From Tetraselmis striata (Eukaryota; Chlorophyta; Chlorodendrophyceae; Chlorodendrales; Chlorodendraceae), in NCBI GenBank assembly GCA_006384855.1, contig VCJN01001508.1, forward strand, positions 397,288 to 461,287: a DNA stretch of 64,000 nucleotides. The letters run 5' to 3'. Shown in pieces: positions 29,992-42,068 of this stretch. The notes below the pieces were generated by a model. It worked only from the letters and a program-made list of their open reading frames with translations. It was not told the DNA's origin and searched no databases. Made by a program: the position numbers and the translations under genes. Numbering within the stretch: the first letter of the stretch is position 1; the number at the start of each line of letters is the position of its first letter.

Positions 29992-30082
29992 ACGAGTTAG
30001 TAGCGGTAATATGTGTATGAGTACTAGTACAATGTATACCTGAGACTGCGATCAGTATATGTACGATATTATAATCCTGGCA

Positions 30083-30245
30083 GCTTGGCGACTTCGTGGT
30101 TCCCTTGGTTCCCCCTTGGTTCTTGGCTCCCTGGCCTCCTGCTCGACCTTGGTTTCAGACTTATGTCTCTCTTTTGCTGGCAACCTTTCATAGTTGTTGT
30201 TAGTTCTGTTTGTAGTGCGCATTTGTTAAAGCCCCGATGTAAAAA
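30083..30245 (+). mobile_element. 5'-truncated LINE copy (3' end only)
   Basis: It closely matches the 3' end of the longer element at about 35093-35287, sharing CTTCTTGGCTCCCTG-type text, CTGCTCGACCTTGGTTTCAG and TTATGTCTCTCTTTTGCTGG. It then ends in an A-rich run (GATGTAAAAAAATTATA). A short 3'-anchored copy is what abortive LINE integration leaves. There is no coding part. Confidence 0.6.
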
Positions 30246-30745
30246 AATTATAATGCTGCCATACGGTAAGCGTTGTGATAATGAACAAATATGGTTTTAT
30301 TGTCAAAACACTGAAGCCTCTCGTCTTTGCACCACCACCGCAGACAACCTTTGTTTAGTTCCCCATAGTCTCTAAGCGGTTGACTGCCGCACCGGCAGTG
30401 CCTCAGCAAACATGTATGGCCCTCCCATGGGAGATAATTGGCCGGATGGACCGTGTGTAGTGGTGCCGAGTCCCTTGGAAGCCAGCACAACAAGCAGAAT
30501 CGAGAGCGGCGCAAATGCAGCAACAACCGAGGAGGAAGACTCGCCCTCAGGGATCCATCCGCTTCCGGAGAAGCAGCGGCTCCGGCTGCGGAAGGTCGTT
30601 GTGCAGGTATGCCGGAATTTCCGCATGCTTGGCTACCCGAGGCCTTCGTGCAGGTGTCGCTAAGGTTTTTTTGCACGACGTGTAGCCGCTAATGCGTTGT
30701 GTTATTATATTCGAGATATTGCCATAACGAAAAATACCCCCCCCC

Positions 30746-30842
<97 letters not shown>

Positions 30843-32193
30843 GTCTTCCACCCCCCCCCCCCCAAATTCACAAAAGACGCGGGAATTCACTACTGCGCGG
30901 CTATATATGGCAATATTATTGGATGCCATTCAACCAATCGCAGGTGCACTCATCAATAGCCACTGAGTGCATCGTCTTAAAATGTTAAATGTCGGTTATT
31001 TGGCGCGTAGAAGTGTGTGATAAAGTGGTAGAACAGCCAAACCGGTGCCCCATTTTTAGCATTGTAAACGAGTTCGGAGCATATAGAAGTAACTGTTTCT
31101 AGCAAATATAGGTGCGATTTTCTTCCAAATTCGCCGACCTAGTTGTGTCATGCGACCACTCCGTATTTTTTGTGAGTAAAAATGAGTATCCACGCGAGAG
31201 GGTACATGAATCTGAGCGCCGTCAGTGTTGAAAAAACTGCGGCAATTGCGGTTTTGGGAGGTGTTTCAAGAGGCATATCCTTGTTAACGGTGTCCGACGT
31301 ATTCAGGCGTACGAGGTCACGTTGCAAAGCGTGTGGCGAAAGCGCTTTCATATAAGTTAGGGGACTTATATAGCCCGGCTTTTCACGCTCAAAATTGCCA
31401 TTTGCTAACGTTTAAGGGTCTGCGAGCCCCAAAAATATGTTTTCAAACTTTGGAGCCCAATGTTAAGCCCCGTAACGGACATCTAGGTGCAATCCATAAG
31501 GCCTTTGACTCGAGCCCACTATATGCAGGTCTCAAGTAAACAAATAACCATCCTCTTGAGCCCAAGTACCCCGTTTTAACGGCAAGCTATGTATATATAT
31601 CTATATCCATTTCCACAAACTATTTGGGCCCAAAAGCCCCCACTGCGCGGGGATTTGTAGGCATCGGACCGCACACACGAGGTGGTGTCACCCTTCACAT
31701 GAGGGTGCAGGGTGGGGCTGCAAAATTGCTAGCTACAAAGAATAAACCATCTAAATCATCTTACAATGCTAGCATGAGAGACTGTGGCAGGTAGGGGGTG
31801 GTAGGGGTGGGCCATGGCGCCCACAGACACCCCAGCGCGGGGCCGCCGGGGCGAGCCGCCAATATGACGCTCACACCCGACCAAATAAATTAATATCTTT
31901 TAGCATCCTTGATAAGTTAGCCATACCCATTGCAATGCCTTATTAACATGGTATCAATGGGTTTTGATGAGGTGCAAGCCCAAAATGTCCCCAAAAACTA
32001 CTACCCCCATAAACACCAGCAGACATTCAGCCCATGCATGGGCTTCACGCGGCCATGCTGGCAGCCACCCATCTCCCCCCCCCCCCCCCTCCCCCATGTC
32101 CTCAAAGGGCTAATGGGACTATTGCTACCCCCGAGCAATTGCGCGGGAGAGCGTGCCTCCTTCAAACTGAATAGCTATATGGATTTAGTTATT

Positions 32194-32237
<44 letters not shown>

Positions 32238-32372
32238 ACCAGCCAGCCAACTATAGGGGCCTACAAAGTCAGCTGCCCACACTTAGAGGGTTGGGTGGGG
32301 GGGGGGGGGTAGTGGTGAGCTACTTCATGACATGCACAGTGCATGTGAGCCATTGGTAAGGGATGGGTGGTG

Positions 32373-32401
<29 letters not shown>
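30246..32401. other. Gene-poor region with simple repeats
   Basis: It contains a long (AC)n tract (30749-30841), another at about 32194-32232, and a G run of about 30 nt ending at 32401. The 31.0-31.9 kb part has near-balanced composition without a convincing exon. I see no gene. Confidence 0.5.
30749..30841. repeat. (AC)n microsatellite
   Basis: About 46 uninterrupted AC dinucleotides, flanked on both sides by C homopolymers. It produces false Thr-His and Cys-Val open frames. Confidence 0.98.
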
Positions 32402-32404
<3 letters not shown>

Positions 32405-34160
32405 CGCGTTGCGGGACACCGGTAGGCAGCGGGGGACGAGCCGCAGCGCGACCCGACTTGCTAGCCAACCCTAAGCGGCCGTGTCGGCTCAAAATCCGCG
32501 AGTGACGAGGACGATTACCTCGCGGTGCCAGAGCTATAGTAGAGAGCAGAGCTTGGTTACGAGGTCGTTCGACCGGTCAGCCGGGCACCCGGGCTTTTTC
32601 CCGTTTAGTACCGACCTAACGAACGACTACACCAACCAGGATGACTGCCAACTGCCGGCCCGGGAGGAGTACATCTGGATGACGTGTTTTGAGGCTCCCA
32701 TTGCCGCTCTCTTTGTGGCTCTCGACGATGAGCTGCTACCCTACGTTCCGGCTGCTGATTCGGACTTCATCCCTTACCTCGAGCGCGCCCGTTACCACGC
32801 CGAGGCCATCGACAAGGCGCTTCGTATTCCTGCGGAGGTTCAACGTGATCAAGCGTAGTGTGCACGGTCACCAAAGGGTGTTGGTTGTGCTATACGGCAT
32901 TCTCATCCCACGGCGAACGAAGCATTTGGGCTCGGCGGCTTTCGGCGACCCGATGCGCGACTACGAGCGGCGCGTCTTCGAGGCGACAGTTGCCAGCATC
33001 GCCAAGCAATACATGCCGACGTCGCGTACTCTTTCGTCGAGCGTGCCGATTTAATTGTAGTTTCTGCTCCTCCCCTAGAGTACCAGTACGACTTCCGGGT
33101 CCTCATGGCAGGATCGTAAACTTCATGTTCTTCACCCATGGGCTTACTGCCGAGTGCGGGACGTGCACGTCGACTCGTAAAACATCACGTTGCACGTGCA
33201 TCGCGAGAAGGGACGCGCCGGCCGGCGCGGCCCCGACGACTTACGGGTACGGCTCCTCCTAGTGTCGGAGCACGTGCCCCCCGCCTCCTACACCACTTTA
33301 TCGACAACGTCCAGTCTGCCCTCCCGGTCCCTACTGCCTTGGCCGATACTAACTTTGGGGCGGTCGCCCCGCACGAGCGCTCCAAGTCGTGGATTGTCGC
33401 TACCGTGTCGGATTGGCCCTTTACCGCAATTTGTCTCGCCGGTGTTGTTGCTCCCCCTGCCGGCACTTCATGGATCTCTCACAGCCTACGCTAGGGTGCA
33501 GCCTCTGCTGCGACCTCCATCGGCGTCCCGCTGTCCCACATCCGCCACCGAGGCGGGTGGGCGACAAAATATGACGTCGTCTTGGACTACATCGACCCAA
33601 ACGTCCTCCCTTCACTTGGCGTGTGGCTCTTCGGCCAAATCGCGCCGCCCCTTCGCCACTTCCAAGCGCAATAAGAATCTACGGCGGTGAACCTTCCGGT
33701 GCCACCTACATGGCCTGGCGCAACCTCTGCTCCGTCAATCTCCCGCTCTCTTCGTTCGCCATGCTTCATTGCCAAATCCAGACTAAACTTGAAATGTTCT
33801 AAACTAGTTTGTGGGGTTTTCTCCTTCCCTAACCGCTTTTCCGGCTACATGTGTTGCCAAGTGGTACGGGTTACTAGTTAGTGTGCAGCACGAGTAGGCA
33901 TAAATGCACCCGCAACAGCTGATCCTGCCATCTTCCAGTTTCGCTGTGTCACACAGCGCCCCCCCCCCTCCTCCTCCATTGACTCCGTTTTCCCTCCACG
34001 CTTTCACCGAACCCTGCCAATTTATTCGGCTCTTGAACGCGTTGAATAGCCTGCGCCACCTTTTCGGCAGAATCAGACAACTTGAAACTCATTATATTTT
34101 GATATTTCCGCCGAGTAGCGGATAATACCGATGCTATTAACGCGGTAATTATTTCATCGA
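32402..34160. other. Coding-like fragments upstream of a LINE remnant
   Basis: The open frame at 32481-32858 (+) has non-random composition (FEAPIAALFVALDDELLPYV), and fragments continue at 32870-33060 (YERRVFEATVASIAKQYMP) and 33180-33490 in changing frames. These may be a decayed upstream part of the element ending at 35.3 kb, or an unrelated gene relic. I found no reverse transcriptase motif in them. Confidence 0.35.
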
Positions 34161-35290
34161 GCGGCGGCTATCTCCGAACATCCGATATATGCTGCCGTGG
34201 TGAAGTCCGTGAGCGTTCCCCTGAGTACTACGATTCCATGTTCCGTGTTGCCGCTTGCCGCCCATTTGGCCTTCCGGCGGCTCCTGTCCTCTCCCTTGGC
34301 GAGCCATGCCCTTGTGCTTCTTGCTCCTTCTCGGTACAAGGTATGCTGGCCCGTTTCGAGGATGCTGGCGTGGAGTTCACTCCTTCAACTTGGGCGGTCG
34401 CATACGCTGATCACGTGGCACGTTGCTCTGGGGGCGTCTCCAATCACGCCGCACACGAGTGGGCCGCACATGGCCTATCCGACATTTGCCACGACGTGAA
34501 GTCCGCGCTGGGTGTGGGTGTCCAGATCCTCACGGACCCGTCGGTGCTTGTTTCTCTCCCGAAGGGCAGCGACGGCCGGCCGGCCGATGTTGGGCTTTTC
34601 GGGTATGGCGGTATCCGCGGAAACACGGTTGCTATCGATACCACCATTGCCCCCATCCTCGGCGTGTCAAGCTCGGATCCAACGACTGCTTTGAGGGCTG
34701 CAGAGCGCCACAAAATCCAGAAGTATGACGAGGGTGTCCGAAACGCCGCCGGCATGCTTCGCTTTCTTTCGCCGTTTCCGAGTTTGGCTCGCTGGCCCCG
34801 CACGCCGAGGCTTTCTTGGTGGAGCTCGCGAAAGCTAGCCACACACACACTGGCCAAAAAATCGGCCAGCTCTTGTCTGCGTGGCGCCGCCGTTTCTCCT
34901 TGCTCATCAACATGGCACATGCAGACAACGTTCTTGGCGGGGTCGCATCCGCGCGTGCGGCACGTGATGGTACTCCTGCGCCTGCGTCGCGTCGCTCGTC
35001 GGCATGTGTTGCTATGACCCGGGTCATTGGCTGCAAGCGTCCTCGCCGCGGCTGATAGCCTACCCCGGGGCGGGGGTCCCTTTGGTCCCTGGCAGCTAAG
35101 TGATTTCGTGGTTCCCTTGGCTCCTTCTTGGTTCTTGGCTCCCTGTCCTCCTGCTCGACCTTGGTTTCAGGCTTATGTCTCTCTTTTGCTGGCAACCTTT
35201 CACAGTTGACGTTAGTTCTGTTTAGTTCTGTTAGTTCTGGCATAGTTCTGTTTGTAGTGCGCTTTTGTGACAGCCCTTATGTAATTATAG
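34161..35290 (+). mobile_element. LINE (non-LTR retrotransposon) 3' remnant with C-terminal endonuclease-like domain
   Basis: The frame from 34238 encodes GRPADVGLFGYG, then GNTVAIDTTIAPIL, then RHKIQKYDEGVRNAAG. This resembles the R-PxDV...A-DVTV...K-Y pattern found at the C-terminus of R2-like LINE reverse transcriptases (restriction-like endonuclease region). After a frame change near 34760 the protein continues as VSEFGSLAPHAEAFLVELAKA, matching the end of that domain. The 3' untranslated end (35093-35287) is shared with the truncated copy at 30083-30245 but has an extra internal expansion of TTAGTTCTG-like units. No reverse transcriptase domain is seen, so this copy is truncated or decayed. 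Confidence 0.55.
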
Positions 35291-36693
35291 TATCCGATAT
35301 ATGCTGTGTGTCATCCGTGATCGTCAAGTAAACATCGTACGCCGCACGCACGAACGCAGCAGCGCCCAGATCGACCACAAAGACGCGGACGCGCACAAAA
35401 CGCGCTCCTCGTACCGGTACCGGGTACGGGTAGCGAGCCATATAAATCTCGCGACTGCGGATGTAGTCAGCACCACTCCCGTCTTCTCCCCAGCGCACCC
35501 TCCCAGCCTCCAACTTCCGACTCCAGCTCCTCGCTGCCAAAGAAGACAACCAGGTTTGCATTAAACCCCCAAACCCAGCTCTTGCCTCGATGCCTCCCCC
35601 AATCCGCGTTGCCCGCTCCCCGTCGTCCCACCAGGCAGTTCTCTCCTCTGCGGCGATGCCAAGTATATATGCAGAGTATGTTGAATCCGCCCCGTCTCCA
35701 CCAACCCTATCTGCGCCAAGGCCACCTTCATAGTCCGCCGTGTCTTTTAATTGGACGTCCCCCCTCCCCCTACCCCCCCACCTTCCTCGTCTACCGTATC
35801 GCTCCTTCGGCGCCATGACACGCGTGGTCTGCCGCAAACACCGGAACAGTGAATGGAATATATATTTACGCCCAGGACGCCGCCCGGTGCCACTGTGGCC
35901 CGGCGGGCAATCCCGCCCGTTTGTGCGCAACGCGAGCAAGCCCAATTCCGCGGACCTAAACTCAAAGATGCTTGTGGAAACAGTCGTCTCGCTTCGTTGC
36001 CGTTAGCCTTGCCGCTGCTACCGGCCCTCAACCGATGCTTCAGCACAACCTTGGACACCTCGGACGACCTTCGCCGTCCTCGTCAGCACCGCTGTCCGGG
36101 CATCATATCCGCCGCGCAATTAGTGCCCGTCGCTCGCGCAGGCCTCCAGCGCCGCCTGCCGCGCGGTGTTATTCCGCCGCGTTTTCTGCAATCTATCCGT
36201 TTTGAAACCGCGAGAATATCTATTATCTTTGTATACGTAGCCCGCTACATTCGGTTCTATGCAAAGTACTGCGGTCCCGTATGTGACATGATGCATAGAT
36301 ACAGTACCAGCACCGTACGGTAGCGGCGGCGCCTTCATCTGTCTCCGCGCGCGTAGTCACTTCGCCCCTCCGGCTCAGCTCGCGACCTACATTGCGCCTC
36401 TCGGACCTCCTCCGCCCGCGCCCTCGACAATCCTCGCTCTCGCCCCCGCACGTACAGGTCTGGAACAAGGCTGGCTGGCACACAGCCCGTTCATTCAAAG
36501 CCCCCTCCCTGTCTGGACGCTCGCAGTACTGCAGTTTTCAGCTGAGATTTCGTGTGGGTACTGTTGTGCTGTGCTGTGCGGTCCAACGGGGGGTGGCTGT
36601 GCGATGTGCGAGCGACTGACCTCACATGCCCCCCCCCCCCCCCCCCCCTTCTCTTGCGCTGCAGCCTCCTCCCTTCTACTTCCAACCACCACC
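35291..36693. other. Intergenic/leader region
   Basis: A TATA-like CATATAAATC at about 35438 precedes a pyrimidine-rich stretch, suggesting a + strand promoter, but no convincing exon chain follows before 36.69 kb. A C run at about 36630-36650 ends in an acceptor-like CTGCAG some 30 nt before the ATG at 36694, so the small gene there probably has a 5' untranslated exon in this region. Confidence 0.4.
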
Positions 36694-36909
36694 ATGGCCG
36701 TCTCCAGCTACGCGTATGCCTCCCTGTCCCTCATCGGCCTGTGCGCCCTCGCCGGCGCCGGCGTGGGTGTGGGCAGCGGCATCGCCATGATGAGCGCCGC
36801 CATGATGGAGGAGGAGGCCAAGGCCGCCGCCGCCGCGCCCAAGACCTCTGCCGCCTCTGTGGCCGAGAAGAAGATCTCCATCTTCCGCGGCTTTGCTGCT
36901 TCCAACTAA
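36694..36909 (+). CDS. Small one-helix glycine-rich membrane protein, unknown function
   Basis: A 71-residue protein from an ATG in good context (ACCACCATGGCC), just downstream of a poly-C tract and acceptor-like TGCAG. It has one Gly/Ala-rich hydrophobic helix (LIGLCALAGAGVGVGSGIAM), followed by an acidic then Ala-rich segment and a basic end (KKISIFRGFAASN). The glycine spacing recalls small subunits of energy-transducing membranes, but it is too short and has only one helix, so it is not an ATP synthase c subunit. Codon use is strongly C/G-ending, as expected for a highly expressed gene. The alternative upstream ATG at 36571 would run through the poly-C intron and is unlikely. Confidence 0.65.
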   Translation: MAVSSYAYASLSLIGLCALAGAGVGVGSGIAMMSAAMMEEEAKAAAAAPKTSAASVAEKKISIFRGFAASN

Positions 36910-38581
36910 ATACCGTTGGGTGCCAGAAACCTGGCGCAGCTTCGCCGGTTGCTGTGCGTTCACCAGAGAGGGGCGGGACGTCGGGGCCACGACGGTGGCG
37001 GCAGCTCGGCCCTACACGCCGGGAGCTGACCACCTCCCAACCCCGGAGAAGGCACCACCCGACCGACCTTCTTAGAGTGCGCCGTCAGCGCCTGCAGCTG
37101 CGTGTTGGACAACTAAAGAGAGAAAGAGATTCCCCGGTGAACAGCCCCGGGGGGTTGTAACACCAGACAGATGCGCGGGTCCGCCAGTGCGGCCGCGTCC
37201 TTATTTGTAACTACAGGATCTACCAACAAAGCACACACCCCTCCTGGCAAGAGCGGCCATAAGCCAGCACTGCAACCCTAGGCCTCCACCTAAAACAACC
37301 CACGCGTATGGATGAGCTGCCAGTGAATGAATCTATGTTGTGCCCCATGAATTCCATTCACGCATACAGAGTGGTTGGTATGATATAGGAAAATTACAAT
37401 GCATGGTACTGGCATCAACAAGACTCCCTACAAGCACGATACATCGCAGTGCGCCATGATCTGAAAAAGATACCCACATGCAGATTTTCCTATGCCTGAA
37501 TGCGCCCCAGGGCAGGTGCTCCTGAATGATCCCTTAAACCCTAAACATGTACAAATTAGCATGGCATCTTCACATTTAATGGGCAGTCATGCTTGCTTGG
37601 AGCACCGGATCTGGGTGTGCCGTTCACCGCAGCATGACTGCGGTATCAGACAGCCGACAGCCCCACCCATGGCTGGCTGCCCACCGCCAATGGGTCCAGA
37701 CTAGTGCTATGCCGTAGTTAGAGGCTGCAGACAGTCCCTCCCTTACTAGAAGGACTCAAGAGGGCCTTGTTTGGGCGCACACCCCACTGCTGAGTCAAGC
37801 ATTTGCAAGGAACAGTGAGCAGTGCACGCGGCATCAAAACTAAAGATATACACCCATTGTGTGGTGGTGCCGTCACATGCTTCCCATCGAGTGCGCGAGC
37901 ATGTCAACCTTGCCGAGCCATCGGGTCACTGTGTAGGTGCTGACTGCCAGGTGCCCATTTTGCGCAACCAGCATTAAGGAGGTACCCGTAGCCCTTCCAA
38001 CGTCGCAAGGACTAGCGTCTGAATGCTACATAAATACACACCCCCTAGCGCGACATACGTTTGAATGTTCACGACAGTTAGTTGAATGTCTTTGTGGCAG
38101 TCGCGCTGCTGGTTCATGCTGGGCTTGCTGCCCTGTGTGCTTATGCTGGCTCGCAAGTGGGGACCGCCGGATACGGCCGCCGCCTGCACCTGTACTGCTG
38201 TGAGGCTGGGTTGGTTCTGGCGGATGTAAGCCTACCTAGAGATGTGATCAACCTGGTTTCTAGCAACTTCCTTCCAGGTAACTAGGGCATGCAAGAGCAT
38301 GCAGCGCTCTGCCTTTCAAGCGCAACATGCTTTGGTGTATTTTGCGAAGTGTTTGAGATGCGGGCAGCGGTGTTGCTGCAGGATAGCAGCACTTACACGC
38401 GCAGCCACTATTGTGCGTCCTGATAAGTAGTACCTGCGGTCATGCACTCCTTACTTATTGGTCAGACTCTCAACCATTGTGCGCTGATTGCAGTGTGTGT
38501 GTGTCGTTGCGCCTTGTTGATGTAGTTGGTGCGATTTGACTGCCCAGAGCTGTGCATGGGGCGGCAAATTTCCGCCGCCAA
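36910..38581. other. Intergenic region
   Basis: I see no repeat of note. A 67-codon hydrophobic open frame at 38082-38285 (+) lacks an ATG at its start and other support. Probably 3' flanking DNA of two convergent genes. Confidence 0.45.
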
Positions 38582-40780
38582 CTAGATCAGGGGGTAGTAG
38601 TTGCAGATGAAAGGCTTGGTGCCCTCTGAATTCAATGAAGCCGGGGCTAGCCAACGTCTATCCTCCAAACCACCCACATTAACTGTTGGCCACTTGCTGC
38701 TCGTACTCTGGCTGCCAATCAAAGGGATTGCCATCCCTACTACCTGCCACAGAGTGGATCCGAGAGTAGGGGGTGGGATCCCGGAGATAGGGTCGGCCAG
38801 TGGCTGACAGGAAGCCTTTCGGAAGTGTCAGCTCGCTTACGGGCACCATGCTGCATCCCAAGTAGTTTCCGGCCCAGAGTACATCAAAAGCAGTAATATG
38901 GGTCTCCTCTGCGCGGACAGTCAAAAGCAGAAATCAGAGGCCCAGACAGACACGGGGTTGACCTCCGCCAACATATGAGTCCGCCATTTGGGCCGGCAGT
39001 GACATGGCACAGGTGGGGAGCAAGTGTGCATGCCTGCAGAAGACAAGTCACCTTTCACCACCGGCAGCCCTTGCGGAAGCTGAACCAATCCGCTGATGAC
39101 GCGCCTTTGGGATCACAAACTCACGCTGAGAAATCACCGCAAACCGAGCGCTGTCATGTTTCGGTGCGGATCTAGGATGGCTGGTAGTGTGGATTGGGTG
39201 GAGGAAGAGCCATGAGACTCGTTGGCAATCTGAATCCAAAAGCGTGTATTTCAGCCCGATCTAATTGAAGCCGCTGGGGATCAGTTCTGGCAGTCGCAAC
39301 ATGGGGGCAACAGTGCGGCTATGCAAATAATGACACGCGAAGGAGCGTTCTCATCAGGTCTGCCCCTGGGAGGAAAATGCCTGAGAGCTGACATATCTCG
39401 GGGCTGTACCGCAAGTACAACACATGGCGCGCAGTTTCTTAGGACTCGGTTCTCTTAGCGGCGGTTGTATGGACGAGGAAAAGCATACCAAAAGGTGGTA
39501 TGCCTCATTCAGGGCCGAGGAGCTAAGCACAACCAGCATGACGCAGATGAACGAGACACGCTTATTGGGCAGCGCACCGTAACATATGACTTCTGGACGA
39601 AGTCTGGGCCCTGAAAGATGTTTTTACGGCTTTCAAAGTCGATGCCCAGATCCTCTGCTGCGCCTGCCATCCAGCAGTAGGCCTCAGTCAGGGTCAGTTG
39701 AGGGCCTTGACGGGGCCACCAACTCACGAAGAAACGAGAAGCTCATATTTGTCCGCGCTTCGGCTGTGTGAAGATACCTGCGATGTTCGGATCTGCGCGG
39801 AACCAGCAGGCCGTTGATACGATGCCGCAACCGAATATTCCATCTCGGACGCCCGTATGGTGGCATGCTTGCGCTATGCGTGACAAAACGGGGGGGGGGG
39901 GGGGGGGGGGGGGGGGGAATGCCCTCACCAGATGACCATCCATCAGCAGGCTGCTGATTGTTGCCACTGTGAACGCTACAGCATCAGTGCTTTAGAACAC
40001 TCGGCGGGGATGCTGTGTCTCCCCGTTGGTTCAGGTGCTCTCCCAGGAACATGGCCAGGTCCTCGCTGATGAGGACAGCAGAGCACAACAGGTTGGACGG
40101 CGTGTCGAGATCGACGAAGTGCCAGGTAAATTTCATCTTCACGTGCTTCTTAACTCGCTCCAGAAGCGGCACGAAAGCTGGCCGACTGCCGGCAAGGTGT
40201 AGCAGGCTGAAGGCATCCAGGGGATTCACCATCGTTGCGGCCCATTGCTGCAGGACCAGCTCGCTCACTTCATTAACAATTTCCCCTGATAACCCAGAAA
40301 GTCCCCAGCCACAAGGGTGTCCAAAGCTGCCTTGAAGAACATGTCGACCGATGAATCCAAGGAGCATGGCACCTCGGCCAGTGTCTGCCTGGCGCTTCCA
40401 GTGCCAGGGAAGAGAAAGTCCAAAACAACGCTGAGGCCAGTTGCGCTAATGAGTGGCGGCAGAAACACGGAGAACGTGCCGTCCAAGGCCGCCATATCCT
40501 CACCGAGCATGCTGTACAGGGCTGGGTTGCATGCCCAGAGATAGTCTCTGTTGCCACGTAACTTCGTGCCATCCGCCAGGCCGACCTTCGCATTGGCAAG
40601 CTGCCACATTTGCAACAGGTCGGGCTTGTTGAAATGGGATAGTCTGGAACAAGACATGCTGCGTCGCCCAAGCGGTGACAATAGCTTTGGCAGTGGCATT
40701 CTGAATATAGCTAGGGTAGAGTTGTACGCATAGCCATAATCAGGGCGATATATTGCCTGCGCGACTTTTAACGGCAAATA
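38582..40780 (-). CDS. Multi-exon protein of unknown function
   Basis: Minus-strand gene. The main exon is within about 40660-40275 (SHFNKPDLLQMWQLANAKVG, DMAALDGTFSVFLPPLI). It continues in another frame to about 39995 (SELVLQQWAATMVNPLDAFS, KMKFTWHFVDLDTP), then a short exon ending at 39929 (SSLLMDGHL), an uncertain one at about 39876-39779, 39682-39578 (AYCWMAGAAEDLGIDFESRK), 38908-38841 (ETHITAFDVLWAGNYLG) and a possible terminal exon 38614-38582 (PFICNYYPLI, stop). Phases agree from the 39995 exon through 39578; one join further on is unresolved. Near 40290 the frame changes without a credible intron (only 26 nt would fit), which suggests a base error or a decaying gene. Poly-C follows the donor at 39928 on the sense strand. 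I do not recognise the family; the 5' end is not located. Confidence 0.55.
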
Positions 40781-41798
40781 CTAATCATAGTTCAAACTTG
40801 ACTGTTAGTCTCACCAATCGAGAGCTGGTACCAAGATCCTGCACCAGTGGCTCAGAGAGGCAGTCATGACTTGTCATCTCACTCGGGGAATTTTGATATA
40901 TCAGCTTCTTATGCTGGTTTGCGATGGCAGGGTGACAGTGGGTATCAATCTATCTACGTCTATACATATCAATCTGTATATGTATGTAATATATACATGT
41001 ATAGACACACTTACATACATATGAACGCGTGTGTGCATCTAAATGTAAATATGTATATATTTGTATATACATATGTGTACATTTGTATATACATATATGC
41101 ATCTTTGTATATTGATATGTACACACGTATTTGTATACATATTATATATATACTTATTCTTGAACTTATAGATATATTTGTATTTATATATACAGCATAT
41201 ATTGCATACATAGTATGAACCGGCTCAGCACTATAACACTACCTGATAGCTGCTGGTGCCACTGCGGTCGCCTTTGAGATTGTCTCATTTGTAGACATCG
41301 GCATCTGGAATCTATAATGTCAATGACAAGCCAGCCGCAGTTGTGAGGCAGTGGGAGCACGAGCAGCGATATCGAGCCTGCGGGTCGAGTCGGAGCCTCT
41401 TCGATTTGCTTTCCATACCTGCCGTCCTGATATGCCTGACCTGAGTCAGCATTGGGTTGCAGGACAGCAGGCAGTCGTCAGCAGGCAGGCAGCAGGCAGG
41501 CGTCAGCAGAGAGACAGCACAACGCCGAAACACTTATTACCCAGCACTCTGACAGTGTTGCCACTGGTGGGCCTTGTAGCAGCTACCCGCCAGCAGTATC
41601 ATCAGTGCGCGGGCGACAAATAAATGCAGTTATACAATATCTGCGAATATATGCCGTACAACAGAAACGTCTCCGAGTAGCGACTACCAACCGTTAATTC
41701 TTTGCGGTTCCATCTCGGCAAGAACCAGTGCGAGAGCCCGCGCGACGCTTGCAGCAGCAGGCATAATCCTTATGCGCAATGTGCCTAATTATTATGCT

Positions 41799-41832
<34 letters not shown>

Positions 41833-42068
41833 AAACTGTATGCCGCTGCGATGAGCTCTCCTAGTCGTATAGACTTATGGCTATATGTCGACGAGACGCA
41901 ACCCCTAACGGATGGGGAGGGGGGGGGGGGGGGGGGGGGCACCTTCGCCTGCGGTGGCCGTCACCCTCGCAAGCGAGATGAGCTTCTCAGCAGGCTCAGC
42001 GCGTCGCCGGCAGCAAAAAGCGGCAACTGGAGCTGCACTCTTGTAGTGCTCTCGGGCTGATGGTGAGG
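40781..42068. other. Intergenic, low-complexity region
   Basis: About 40960-41215 is an AT-rich TATACATA/TGTATATA tract. G runs lie at about 41791-41829 and 41921-41939. Tandem CAGGCAG/CAGCAGGCAG copies occur near 41470-41510. No gene is supported. Confidence 0.55.

Larger units (their letters stand above)
27523..30082. other. Upstream region of the PLAT gene, grading into repeat-rich DNA
   Basis: A possible minus-strand exon at 27688-27602 encodes KVPVPVLPANVKVVKSG and ends at a good donor (GTAAGT), but its phase does not join the PLAT gene's first exon; it may belong to a longer 5' part or another gene. From about 28.2 kb the DNA is AT-richer, with scattered short repeats (for example a duplicated ATCCGTTCACAGGAAT near 28805-28840) and no supportable gene. 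Confidence 0.4.

Noticed and set aside
35277-35945. 222-residue minus-strand frame
   Set aside because: Arg/Gly-rich composition, overlaps a promoter-like + strand region, and has no splice or domain support.
36694-36909. ATP synthase subunit c
   Set aside because: Glycine-rich helix present, but only one helix and no conserved acidic residue in a second one.
38082-38285. Hydrophobic 67-codon frame (+)
   Set aside because: No ATG at the start, no exon partners, and it could be chance.
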